Assembly: GCA_035763625.1 (NCBI GenBank)
Contig: DASUAS010000102.1
Span: forward strand, 1 to 8,114
Source of the DNA: DASUAS01 sp035763625
GTDB taxonomy: Bacteria > Actinomycetota > Acidimicrobiia > IMCC26256 > DASPTH01
Direction of reading: 5' to 3'
DNA: 8,114 nt
Shown here: positions 1 through 6,456 of the stretch, piece after piece
Layout: every line of letters starts with the position of its first letter
Numbering within the stretch: the first letter of the stretch is position 1
Program-made: the position numbers and the translations under genes
The notes under the pieces: generated by a model
What the model saw: only the letters and a program-made list of their open reading frames with translations
Databases searched by the model: none
What the model was told of the DNA's origin: nothing

Positions 1-1296
1 CTGCCAGCGACACGCGCGACGGAGCAGCCACGCGCGCAGCTTCGTCCGCAGGTGCGACTGCGAGGCGGGCCACACCAACCAGTCGGTGATCTCGGGACGG
101 ATCTCGTTGCGGGGCGGGGTGGTGGTGGTGACATACACGACGGTCACACCGTCGGGCGCGTCCTCGAGCACGGCGCGGGCGTCGGCGGCCAGCTCGTCGA
201 GCGCGCGATCCGACGCGGCTTCGAGCACCACGATGGGCGTGCGCCGAGCGCGGACGGTGTCGAGCACCTCGTCGAGGTCACGACACACCAGCGCCTCGAA
301 GCGCTCCGCCGCCGCGGCTTCGAGCAACGCGACCTCGATGTCGGGATCGGTCACCGCGATCGCGACCGCGCGGTTCAACTCGGCGAGGGCCGGTGCGCGC
401 GTCGCGGTGTCGACCGGCTGCCGCGGGCGCTCGCCGTCCGCGGATCGCAGCGTGATGGTCGTCCCCTCAGCGGCGGCGAAGATCTCGCCCACGAAACCGA
501 CGCCCCAGGCGCGTTCCCGGGCGCGGATGACGAGGTCGTCGACGGCGTCGTCGGTGCGGGTCGGATCGTGGTGGAAGAGGGCGAGCCGATCGACACCACC
601 GGCGATGGCGACATCCACCGCGTACTCGACCGTGCTGTGACCCCACCCCACCTTCGTCGAGTACTCCTCTTCGAGGTACTGGGCGTCGTGGATCAGCAGG
701 TCTGCGTCGCGCACGAAGCCGACGTGCAGTGCATCTTCCCGGTCGAGACCGGTCCCCGCGGCTGACGTGCTCGGTTCGTGGTCGGTCGCGTAGACCACCG
801 ACGCGCCGTCGGCCTCGATGCGGAAGCCGAGCGTGAGCGCAGGGTGGTGCAGGTAGCGCGTCGTGACGGTGACGTCGTCGATCTGGAACTGCCCCTCGAC
901 GAGGTCGTGGTACTCGATCGTGGCGAGGAAGTCGAGGAGCTGGACGGGGAAGTACGTGTACTGCATCTGTCCGGCGAGCGCCGCGTCGATCGACGTGTCG
1001 AGGCCGCGCGGCCCGTAGACGTGCCAGTCGTTGCCTTCCTCGAAGAGCGGGGCGAAGAAGGGAAGCCCCTGGATGTGGTCCCAGTGCGTGTGCCCGATGA
1101 GGAGGTGGCCGTCGACGCGCCCGCCGCCCGCGACGAGCACCTGACCGAGCTCGTGGATCCCCGTGCCGCCGTCGAGGACGAGGAGGGTGCCGGCGTCGGT
1201 GCGCACGGAGACGCACGACGTGTTGCCGCCGTAGCGAACCGTGGTCGGCCCGGCCTTGGCGATCGAACCCCGGGTTCCCCAGAACGTGACGTGCAC
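1..1296 (-). CDS. MBL-fold metallohydrolase with C-terminal pseudo-receiver domain (3' end beyond window)
   Basis: The reading frame is open from a GTG at 1296 to the window edge, giving 432 codons with no stop, so the C-terminus is missing. The N-terminus starts with FWGTRGS (residues 5-11), typical of a family of MBL phosphodiesterase/hydrolase-like proteins. The metal motif HTHWDH lies at 69-74. Further likely ligands are His151 (LHHPA), Asp172 (TDHE) and a His in GWGHST (220) or FHHDP (242-243). Residues about 308-428 have the order of a response-regulator receiver: VTDPD (315-319), a beta-3 strand ending VLEA (357-360), VVYVT (386-390) and DWLVWPA (405-411). The phospho-acceptor Asp is Glu359 and the conserved Lys is Trp409, so phosphorylation is unlikely. 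GTG 1296 is preferred because it starts right before the family N-terminus and has GGGAG 5 nt upstream. GTG 1308, with AGGA 6 nt upstream, is the alternative. The substrate is unknown. The fold is certain and the receiver call is good. Confidence 0.88.
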   Translation of the reverse strand, partial: MHVTFWGTRGSIAKAGPTTVRYGGNTSCVSVRTDAGTLLVLDGGTGIHELGQVLVAGGGRVDGHLLIGHTHWDHIQGLPFFAPLFEEGNDWHVYGPRGLDTSIDAALAGQMQYTYFPVQLLDFLATIEYHDLVEGQFQIDDVTVTTRYLHHPALTLGFRIEADGASVVYATDHEPSTSAAGTGLDREDALHVGFVRDADLLIHDAQYLEEEYSTKVGWGHSTVEYAVDVAIAGGVDRLALFHHDPTRTDDAVDDLVIRARERAWGVGFVGEIFAAAEGTTITLRSADGERPRQPVDTATRAPALAELNRAVAIAVTDPDIEVALLEAAAAERFEALVCRDLDEVLDTVRARRTPIVVLEAASDRALDELAADARAVLEDAPDGVTVVYVTTTTPPRNEIRPEITDWLVWPASQSHLRTKLRAWLLRRACRWQ

Positions 1297-1311
1297 GGCG
1301 ACTCCCACGGT

Positions 1312-1377
1312 GGATCCTGCGCGGCACCCTAACCCTGCCCGCTCGCCAACCTCGTCAGACCTGCACAGCGCGGATCC
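1312..1377. repeat. Imperfect inverted repeat in the gap between two minus-strand genes
   Basis: The arms are GGATCCTGCGC (1312-1322) and GCGCGGATCC (1368-1377). They match over ten bases with one bulged T, and 45 nt lie between them. The right arm ends one base before the stop codon of the membrane-protein gene. The left arm lies just upstream of the metallohydrolase start. No T-run follows, so it is not a standard terminator. It could be an mRNA fold between two cistrons or chance in GC-rich DNA. Confidence 0.25.
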
Positions 1378-3822
1378 TCAGAGGTAGTCGCGCCTCACCA
1401 GGTCGCGGGTCGCGAACCAACCGGGCACCGCGGGCAGGTAGTAGAAGACGAGCTGGTTCGCCAGCACCGCGGCGACCGCGACCTCCTTGGTGACGCCGAA
1501 CGACACCAGCACCGCGGAGAGGCCGACGGTGCCGACCGCGGTGCCGCCGCCGGGAATGGGAACGATCGACGCGATCGTCACCACGCCCACGTTGGCGGCG
1601 AGCAACGCCCAGAACGAGACGTGCCCGCCGAACGCCACGAGGCAGAGCTGCAGGCACCAGGTCGACATGACCGCGGCGACGACGTTGCCGCCGACCAGCA
1701 GGGCGACGTGGCCCGGGGATCGGAGCGCGTCGGCGATCGTGGCGGTGCCGCGCGCCAACGGCGGCATCACCCGGGCGCGCAGCTCGGGGAGCAGCGCGAG
1801 CACACCGCTCACCAGCACCACGAGGGCCGCCGCGACGACGAGGGTGACGAGCAGGCCACTGGTCGGGATGAGCGAGAGGTCGACGCGCGCCGGCTCGACG
1901 ATCAGGGCGACGGCGAAGCACAGCAACGCGGCGACGAGCCCACCGAAGCTGCTGAGGATCCCACCCGCCGCGACCGCCGACGAGAGGTCAACGCCGAGCT
2001 TCTGGAGGTACCGCACCTGCATGCCCTGCCCGCCGATCCCGGGGATCGCCAGGTTCGAGAACGACATCCCGATCTGCACCTCGGTCGTCGGTACGAGCGG
2101 AAGGCGCACGCGCACGGTGCCCTGGAGCGCGACCGCGTAGGCCACGTTGGCCGCGAACGAGATCAGGATCGCCAGCGCCAGCCACCCCCAGTCGGCCCCT
2201 CGCATCGTGTCGATCACGTCGGACGGGTCACCCACGTCGAGCATCAGGAAGCCGACCGCGACCAGTGCGCCGAGCGCCATGACCGCACCCGTGGTGGTCA
2301 CGCGACGCACCTGTACCAGCGCGGGCGGTTCGATGCCGATCTGCTCCGCCGCCACCGCGCGGAGCGCTTCGAGGTGGTTGGCGAACGCGCGACGGTGATC
2401 GCCGCTGAGCTTCCGCGACGTCGACGAGAGCGCAGCGGGTTGGAGCAACGGCAGCGCGCGCTCGACCGCCGGCGCGCCGAGCGAGCCGATCGCGGCGGCC
2501 ACCGCGCGCTCGTCACCCACCATCGCCGCGGTCGACGCCAGCAGCTCGGCGACGTCGACGGCGTGGCGACCGGGCTCGGCCGTCACCTCGGCGCCGTCGA
2601 ACCCGACGATCCACGGTTGGCCGTTCCGCACGACGACGTGGTCGGCGTCGAGGTCACCGTGCGCGATGCGGCTCCGGCCCAACGCGTCGACGTCGGCCCA
2701 GATCCGGGCGAGGAGCGCGTCGGTCACCTCGTCGGCGGGCAGGTCGGCGAGACGGGCCCCCGCGATCGGTCGCTGCACGAGGAGCGCGGCGCGGGGACCA
2801 CCGCGGCCGGCGGCCACGACCGTGGGCACGTGCACGCCACCCTGCGCGGCGAGGAGCAGCAGATAGGCCTCGTGTTCGACCTCCTGCACGCGTGTGATCG
2901 CGAACCGCGCCGCCGAGCGTCGGTTGACCAGCGTCGACCACAGTTTGACCAGGAGCCGGTGGTGGGCGTCGTCGCGACCGACGACACCGACGCGCAGAGG
3001 TCCGTCGTCATCTTCGGCGAGCACCAGCGTCGACGATGCCGGTTGCTCGTCCGCGAAGCGGAGGTCCCGGGCCCGGACACCCAACCGTGCGAGGGCGTCC
3101 TCGATCTGGGGGATCGTCGGTCGGACGCCGGGCGACCCGAACACGAGGTGCACGACGCACGCGACCGTCCATCCGAGCACGACACCGGCGAAGAGGTCGT
3201 TGGGGAACGCGGTGCCGAGGTACAGCGCCGAGACGCCGAGCAACGCGACGATGGTCCAGCCCACGGCGCGCGCCGGTCGGCTGACGTACGGCGCCGACGC
3301 ACCGATCACCGCCACGACGACGGCAACCCGGACCGACGGGTATGCCGACGGCGAGCTCCCGAATCCCGCGGCGATGCGCAGGGTGCGCGTGATGCCTTCG
3401 TGGGCGTCGACGATCTCAGCGAGCGCCCGCGCCGCGGCCCACGCGAGGAGCCCGGCGACCACGAGGTCTTGCGCCAGCCGTCGTCGGCCGGCCACCACCG
3501 CGGCCACCACCACGAGCCCGACCGCCCACAGGGCGCCCAGGCGGTAGAGGGAGCGGAACACCGGCTCGACGCTGCTCGGAAGCGTGTTGAACAGGTCGAA
3601 CAGCGCTCGCTCGCTGCGGGTCACGTCGCCGTGGTGGAGCGAGGTGAGCACGAGCAGGACGACGCCCACCGCCAGCCCGAACCAGTCGCGCGTGCGGCGA
3701 CGGAACGCACCCTCCCCTGCCCGCCGGAACAGGTGTCGGCGCCACGACCGCGCCCGCTCCGTCTCGGGCGGCGAGTGGGTGGTCGTCACGTCACCAGGGT
3801 GCCCGGACACCGGCGCTCGCAC
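1378..3822 (-). CDS. Three-part membrane protein: PAP2-like, kinase-like and YbhN/AglD-type flippase-like domains
   Basis: 814 codons, complete. Residues about 46-230 carry several hydrophobic helices in PAP2 order, but the catalytic motifs are gone: PSGH has become PSVR (162-165), and the motif-3 His region reads LGTAFPND (202-209) with Phe in place of His. Residues about 240-500 are a soluble kinase-like domain. It has Lys293 (VKLW), Glu318 (EHEAY), HGD at 388-390 and FDG at 408-410. The usual catalytic-loop Asn is His395, so activity is uncertain. Residues about 511-805 form a multi-helix LPG_synthase_TM/UPF0104 domain, with PGIGGQG (594-600) and PIPGGG (755-760). That family moves or gates lipids at the cytoplasmic membrane; the substrate here is not known. 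The start is the GTG at 3822. It has no clear ribosome binding site, and GTG 3789 is an alternative that would trim 11 residues. The metallohydrolase gene follows on the same strand. Confidence 0.88.
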   Translation of the reverse strand: MRAPVSGHPGDVTTTHSPPETERARSWRRHLFRRAGEGAFRRRTRDWFGLAVGVVLLVLTSLHHGDVTRSERALFDLFNTLPSSVEPVFRSLYRLGALWAVGLVVVAAVVAGRRRLAQDLVVAGLLAWAAARALAEIVDAHEGITRTLRIAAGFGSSPSAYPSVRVAVVVAVIGASAPYVSRPARAVGWTIVALLGVSALYLGTAFPNDLFAGVVLGWTVACVVHLVFGSPGVRPTIPQIEDALARLGVRARDLRFADEQPASSTLVLAEDDDGPLRVGVVGRDDAHHRLLVKLWSTLVNRRSAARFAITRVQEVEHEAYLLLLAAQGGVHVPTVVAAGRGGPRAALLVQRPIAGARLADLPADEVTDALLARIWADVDALGRSRIAHGDLDADHVVVRNGQPWIVGFDGAEVTAEPGRHAVDVAELLASTAAMVGDERAVAAAIGSLGAPAVERALPLLQPAALSSTSRKLSGDHRRAFANHLEALRAVAAEQIGIEPPALVQVRRVTTTGAVMALGALVAVGFLMLDVGDPSDVIDTMRGADWGWLALAILISFAANVAYAVALQGTVRVRLPLVPTTEVQIGMSFSNLAIPGIGGQGMQVRYLQKLGVDLSSAVAAGGILSSFGGLVAALLCFAVALIVEPARVDLSLIPTSGLLVTLVVAAALVVLVSGVLALLPELRARVMPPLARGTATIADALRSPGHVALLVGGNVVAAVMSTWCLQLCLVAFGGHVSFWALLAANVGVVTIASIVPIPGGGTAVGTVGLSAVLVSFGVTKEVAVAAVLANQLVFYYLPAVPGWFATRDLVRRDYL

Positions 3823-3888
3823 GCCCGGGCATGCGCTCGTTGACGACGGGTGCGCGCGGGACCGAAGCTACGGAACCGCCGCGTCGAT

Positions 3889-3916
3889 CTCGGGACGCGT
3901 GCGCGCACGACCCGAG
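3889..3916. promoter_or_regulatory. Palindrome / hairpin in the divergent spacer, just before the methyltransferase ribosome binding site
   Basis: A perfect 12-bp palindrome, CGTGCGCGCACG (3898-3909), is framed by CTCGGG (3889-3894) and CCCGAG (3911-3916), which are complementary. The two elements are off-centre by one base, so they form one long stem with a 3-nt against 1-nt bulge. GAGG (3920-3923), the likely ribosome binding site of the plus-strand gene, lies 3 nt beyond. It could be an operator shared by the two divergent genes or a 5' UTR hairpin. No T-run follows, so a terminator is less likely. The structure is seen directly; its role is inferred. Confidence 0.45.
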
Positions 3917-3927
3917 TGTGAGGATCC

Positions 3928-4827
3928 ATGGCTGATCGCAACGATCTCGAGTTCACGTACTCGCTGATCGATCGCATGTTCCGACTGAGCCTCGGGGAGA
4001 TGGCCGACTTCAGCGGGGCCAAGTATGACGGTGACTTCTCGTTGACCCTCGAACAGGCGCAGGCGCGCAAGCACGAATACGTGGCCGACGAGATCGGGAT
4101 CGGACCCGGGCGACGCGTGCTCGACCTCGGCTGCGGGTGGGGCCCCCTGCTCGACTTCGTCCGACGCCGGGGCGGCACCGGCGTCGGCGTCACCCTCTCG
4201 TCGGCCCAGGCCGCCGCGTGCCGCCGGCACGGTCTCGACGTCCATCTCGACGACGCACGGCTCCTCACGCGCGAGAGCTTCGGCCCGTTCGACGCGGTGG
4301 CGAGCCTCGGTGCGTTCGAGCACTTCTGCTCGCCCGAGGAGTACCGCGCCGGACAGCAGGAGACGATCTACCGCGACCTCTTCGCCCGCGTCGCGAGCGT
4401 GCTCCCCGGCGAGGGGCGCTTCTACCTCCAGACGATGGTGTTCGGACCGAACATGATCCCGCTCGCCGACGTCGACATCGATGCGCCACGCGAGTCCGAC
4501 GCGTGGTACCTCGCGTTGCTCGGCCACCAGTTCCCCGGGTCGTGGCTCCCGATGGGTCTGGACCAGATCGTCACGTGCGCGGAACCTCGTTTCGAGGTGG
4601 TGGCGAGCACGAGTGGCCGGCTCGACTACATCGAGACGATCCGTCAGTGGCGAAAGCGGTTCGGCGAACCGAGCATGAAGAAGTCGCTCCTCAAGCTGCG
4701 CCTCGCGCCTCGCTGGCTCACCAGCGCCGACTTCCGGCTCGCCTTCACGTCGGGCGTGAGCGCGAACAGCGTGTGCTTCGAACGGGAGCTGCTCGAGCAC
4801 TACCGCATCGTGCTCCAGAAGAAGTGA
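3928..4827 (+). CDS. CMAS-family SAM-dependent methyltransferase (cyclopropane synthase-like), atypical active site
   Basis: 299 codons with an ATG start, preceded by GAGG 4 nt upstream. SAM motif I is VLDLGCGWG (64-72), followed by GVTLSSAQ (87-94) and the family signature SLGAFEHF (126-133). Length and motif order fit cyclopropane-fatty-acyl-phospholipid/mycolic acid cyclopropane synthases. An ungapped alignment from memory with M. tuberculosis CmaA1 compares the bicarbonate-site residues. The CmaA1 Cys35 position is Gly30 and His167 is Gln168, while Glu140 (Glu131) and Tyr232 (Tyr234) are kept. Loss of Cys and His suggests a methyl transfer other than ring closure, on a lipid or on a small molecule as in related N-methyltransferases. 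No signal peptide or membrane helix is visible, so it is cytoplasmic or membrane-peripheral. It diverges from the flippase-like gene, hinting at a shared envelope-lipid role. The family is secure; the substrate is unknown. Confidence 0.9.
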   Translation: MADRNDLEFTYSLIDRMFRLSLGEMADFSGAKYDGDFSLTLEQAQARKHEYVADEIGIGPGRRVLDLGCGWGPLLDFVRRRGGTGVGVTLSSAQAAACRRHGLDVHLDDARLLTRESFGPFDAVASLGAFEHFCSPEEYRAGQQETIYRDLFARVASVLPGEGRFYLQTMVFGPNMIPLADVDIDAPRESDAWYLALLGHQFPGSWLPMGLDQIVTCAEPRFEVVASTSGRLDYIETIRQWRKRFGEPSMKKSLLKLRLAPRWLTSADFRLAFTSGVSANSVCFERELLEHYRIVLQKK

Positions 4828-4828
4828 C

Positions 4829-4848
4829 GCGCCGGTCAGCTGAGGCGC
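4829..4848 (+). terminator. Weak hairpin just after the methyltransferase stop codon
   Basis: GCGCC (4829-4833) can pair with GGCGC (4844-4848). The loop contains the self-complementary TCAGCTGA. It begins 2 nt after the TGA stop. The stem is only five pairs and no T-run follows, so intrinsic termination would be weak at best. Confidence 0.25.
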
Positions 4849-4945
4849 CAACGGTGAGCCTGCGGTCGTGCTCGTCGTCGGTGACCCGGGCATCGGCAAG
4901 TCCACGCTGCTCGCCGAGGCGGCACGGCGCGCGGGTAGCGCGCGC
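4844..4945 (+). pseudogene. Relic of a P-loop ATPase (LuxR/AAA-type regulator N-terminus)
   Basis: A short plus-strand frame opens right after an in-frame TGA (4841-4843). It reads GEPAVVLVVGDPGIGKST and continues LLAEAARRAGSAR. GDPGIGKST is a perfect Walker A motif in the context typical of large LuxR-family or adenylate-cyclase-associated ATPases. There is no credible start or upstream domain, and only about 35 codons look real. Beyond about 4945 the frame enters the antisense of the alpha/beta hydrolase and all resemblance ends. The intact family members are usually many hundreds of residues long, so this is a leftover of a deletion or insertion. A functional small gene is unlikely. Confidence 0.55.
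4927..4943 (-). terminator. GC hairpin just downstream of the alpha/beta hydrolase gene
   Basis: GCGCGC (4927-4932), loop GGGTA, GCGCGC (4938-4943). On the minus strand it lies 2 nt after the hydrolase stop codon. The stem is compact and strong, but no T-run follows. It also falls inside the Walker A relic, so the match may come from GC-rich Arg/Ala codons. Confidence 0.3.
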
Positions 4946-5764
4946 TCACTGCCGCGCTTGCGATGTTTGCTCCACGAACATCGCGACGTCGCGAGCGAAG
5001 CGCGCGGGTTCCTCCCAGCGTGGAGTGTGGCCGACACCGTGGTAGACGCGCAGCTCCGCGGCACCGATGTGGTGCGCGAGCGTCGCTTGCATGTTGCGAG
5101 TGACCAAGGTGTCAGCGTCGCCCCACACCAACAGCGTCGGCGCCGCCACGCGCGCGAGCTCGGAGAGGTCGTCGTAGTCCAGCAGCCCGGCGAACAGCTG
5201 GTGCCACACTCGCGCTGGCACTTTCGTCAGCTCGCTGGCCAACTCATCGAGCAGCTCTGGCGCCAAGCCTTCCGATGACGTGTCGGCCACGAAGGACCGA
5301 GCGAAGTCCGGGTCGATCGGGTCCTCCAGCGTCACGACGACGGACTCCACGAATGCCGCGAGTTCCGCGTGACCCCGGAGGGTGGAGGGCGAAGCCTCGA
5401 GTACCAGCCCCGCGATCCGCTCGGGATGATCGAGCGCCACGCGGCGAGCCACGAGACACGAGCCCGAATGCCCGGCCACGACCGCTCGTCCGATGCCGAG
5501 AGCGTCGAGGAGGGCTACCACGTCGGCGGCGAGGTCTTCGACTCGATAGCCGGTCGCCGGCTTGTCCGAATCGCCGTGGCCGCGCTGCGACACCGCGACC
5601 ACGCGGATCGACCGCGGGAAGCAATCGAGCACTGGCTCGTAAGAACGCCACGAGTCCGTGGGCCCAGGTAACAGGATCAGGGTCGGCCCCGACATGGCGC
5701 CCATCTCCATGTAGGACAACGCGACACCGCTTGCGAGCGTGACCTTCGAGGCCGCAGAAGACAT
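4946..5764 (-). CDS. Alpha/beta-fold hydrolase
   Basis: 272 codons from the ATG at 5764. The sequence follows the alpha/beta hydrolase pattern: VTLASGVALSYMEMG, then LLPGPTDSW, RGHGDSDKP, GHSGS, WGDAD and GVGHTP. The likely triad is Ser100 (GHSGS), Asp218 (second Asp of WGDAD) and His246. The usual HG before the oxyanion loop is PG here (LLPG), a known variation. No signal peptide or membrane helix is evident, so it is a soluble cytoplasmic ester/C-C/epoxide-type hydrolase whose substrate cannot be deduced. The frame extends to an ATG at 5836, but the extra 24 residues look unlike the family. The 5764 ATG has no ribosome binding site and instead has TACGAT 7 nt upstream, fitting a leaderless transcript. 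Its 3' end abuts the Walker A relic, and its 5' side faces the tRNA gene. Confidence 0.88.
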   Translation of the reverse strand: MSSAASKVTLASGVALSYMEMGAMSGPTLILLPGPTDSWRSYEPVLDCFPRSIRVVAVSQRGHGDSDKPATGYRVEDLAADVVALLDALGIGRAVVAGHSGSCLVARRVALDHPERIAGLVLEASPSTLRGHAELAAFVESVVVTLEDPIDPDFARSFVADTSSEGLAPELLDELASELTKVPARVWHQLFAGLLDYDDLSELARVAAPTLLVWGDADTLVTRNMQATLAHHIGAAELRVYHGVGHTPRWEEPARFARDVAMFVEQTSQARQ

Positions 5765-5771
5765 CGCAAGA

Positions 5772-5777
5772 ATCGTA
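5772..5777 (-). promoter_or_regulatory. Candidate -10 box for a leaderless alpha/beta hydrolase transcript
   Basis: On the minus strand TACGAT matches the actinobacterial TANNNT -10 pattern and ends 7 nt before the ATG at 5764. That is the spacing expected when transcription starts at the A of the start codon. A weak -35-like CTGTCG lies 17 nt further upstream. The absence of a Shine-Dalgarno sequence supports the reading. The box is seen directly; promoter activity is inferred. Confidence 0.45.
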
Positions 5778-5856
5778 GAGATTCGGACCTTCGCCGACAG
5801 GCTGGGAGATACGTGGTCATCGCCAGGAGCCAGCATCAGATCACACAGACAGACAG

Positions 5857-5927
5857 AGCGGGTGACGGGAATCGAACCCGCGTTCTCAGCTTGGGAAGCT
5901 GATGTTCTGCCTCTGAACTACACCCGC
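5857..5927 (-). tRNA. tRNA-Gly (anticodon CCC)
   Basis: The minus strand folds into a full cloverleaf of 71 nt without an encoded CCA. The acceptor stem is GCGGGTG/CACCCGC with discriminator T. The D-stem is GTTC/GAAC. The anticodon stem is TCAGC/GCTGA with loop TTCCCAA, so the anticodon is CCC (reads GGG). The T-stem GCGGG/CCCGT encloses the loop TTCGATT. It sits between the hydrolase gene and the region with the broken regulator. The 3' side is followed by a short CAGA-type run on the plus strand (5845-5856). The 3' half could serve as an integration site, but no second copy is present in this window. Confidence 0.96.
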
Positions 5928-6187
5928 GCGGGGACGGCGCGGATCTTGGCGCGAAACCGTGGTGCCGAGTCCGTCCCGGAACGGTGATCGTATCTGGATC
6001 GCACCCGGCCGCCTAGACGTGAGTTCAGCTCGCGTCAGCTCAAGTTGAGGTCACGGATTGCGAGCACCGGCGCTTGCACCTCGGCTTGTTGCTCACGGGC
6101 GTCGCCAGCAAGGCGGTGGGCTGTTGCGACAGGCCGGCTCGAACAGCCGTGACGGGCAGCGGCGACTGCCGTCCAACGACTGGAACG
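5928..6187. other. Intergenic stretch upstream of the tRNA, no gene seen
   Basis: I see no supported gene here. The minus-strand frame of the broken regulator continues open to a stop at 6035-6037, but residues after about 6188 resemble nothing I know. A TACGAT (-10-like, minus strand, 5987-5992) lies 60 nt before the tRNA 5' end. It lacks a convincing -35, so I do not call it a promoter. Confidence 0.5.
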
Positions 6188-6400
6188 GCCCGGGTCTTGC
6201 ACCATCTCGTCGGCGTCGAGGCCGAGTTCGCGAAGAATCGCCATGACGGGGAAGAACCCGGGCTCGACCACACCCCCGTCTCCATCTTCCGGACGGTCGA
6301 GGTCGAGACGCCTGCGGCGAAGGCAAGAGCCTCCTGCGACAGGTCCGCCGCCTGGGGCCGAACGGATCGCCCTGACTCGCGTCACGTCTGTCGCGCTCAC
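6188..6400 (-). pseudogene. XRE-family helix-turn-helix regulator, broken by two opposite frameshifts
   Basis: Three pieces in two frames line up as one small XRE-type DNA-binding protein. From a GTG at 6400 one frame reads VTRVRAIRSA. The next frame reads DLSQEALAFAAGVS (helix 2 and turn) and then STVRKMETG (recognition helix, ending 6274). The first frame resumes with VVEPGFFPVMAILRELGLD and then ADEMV. The first switch needs one extra base removed in the C4 run at 6354-6357. The second needs one base added in the G5 run at 6273-6277. After both changes the frame would run from 6400 to the stop at 6035, about 122 residues. The middle frame has an in-frame TGA at 6382-6384 and no start, so it cannot stand alone. 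It is either a decayed regulator or an intact gene hidden by two homopolymer sequencing errors. It is divergent from the nitrilase-like gene and could have controlled it. Confidence 0.65.
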
Positions 6401-6456
6401 GGCAGGAGGGACCTTGGACCCTGGCGGTCGCGGTGATCTGCGAGCACACATGAGGC

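Noticed and set aside
467..1327. 286-codon minus-strand frame over the metallohydrolase
   Set aside because: Same strand as the real gene but the wrong frame; Arg/His-rich nonsense, whereas the other frame has FWGTRGS and HTHWDH.
1621..3843. 740-codon plus-strand reading frame opposite the three-domain membrane protein
   Set aside because: Composition is Arg/Glu/His/Asp-rich with no recognisable motif, and it is exactly antisense to a clearly real gene; a GC-driven shadow.
3868..5064. 398-codon minus-strand frame opposite the methyltransferase
   Set aside because: Antisense shadow; crosses several real features and shows no family motif.
4868..5278. 136-codon plus-strand frame starting at the Walker A motif, taken as an intact gene
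   Set aside because: Only the first about 28 codons look like protein; the remainder is antisense to the alpha/beta hydrolase. Kept as a relic instead.
5845..5856. CAGA-type short repeat after the tRNA 3' end as a mobile-element mark
   Set aside because: Only about three units and no paired copy or inverted ends nearby.
6035..6451. AraC-type N-terminal domain reading of the minus-strand frame with LRELGLDADE
   Set aside because: The neighbouring frame supplies a textbook XRE helix-turn-helix immediately before it, which explains the segment better.
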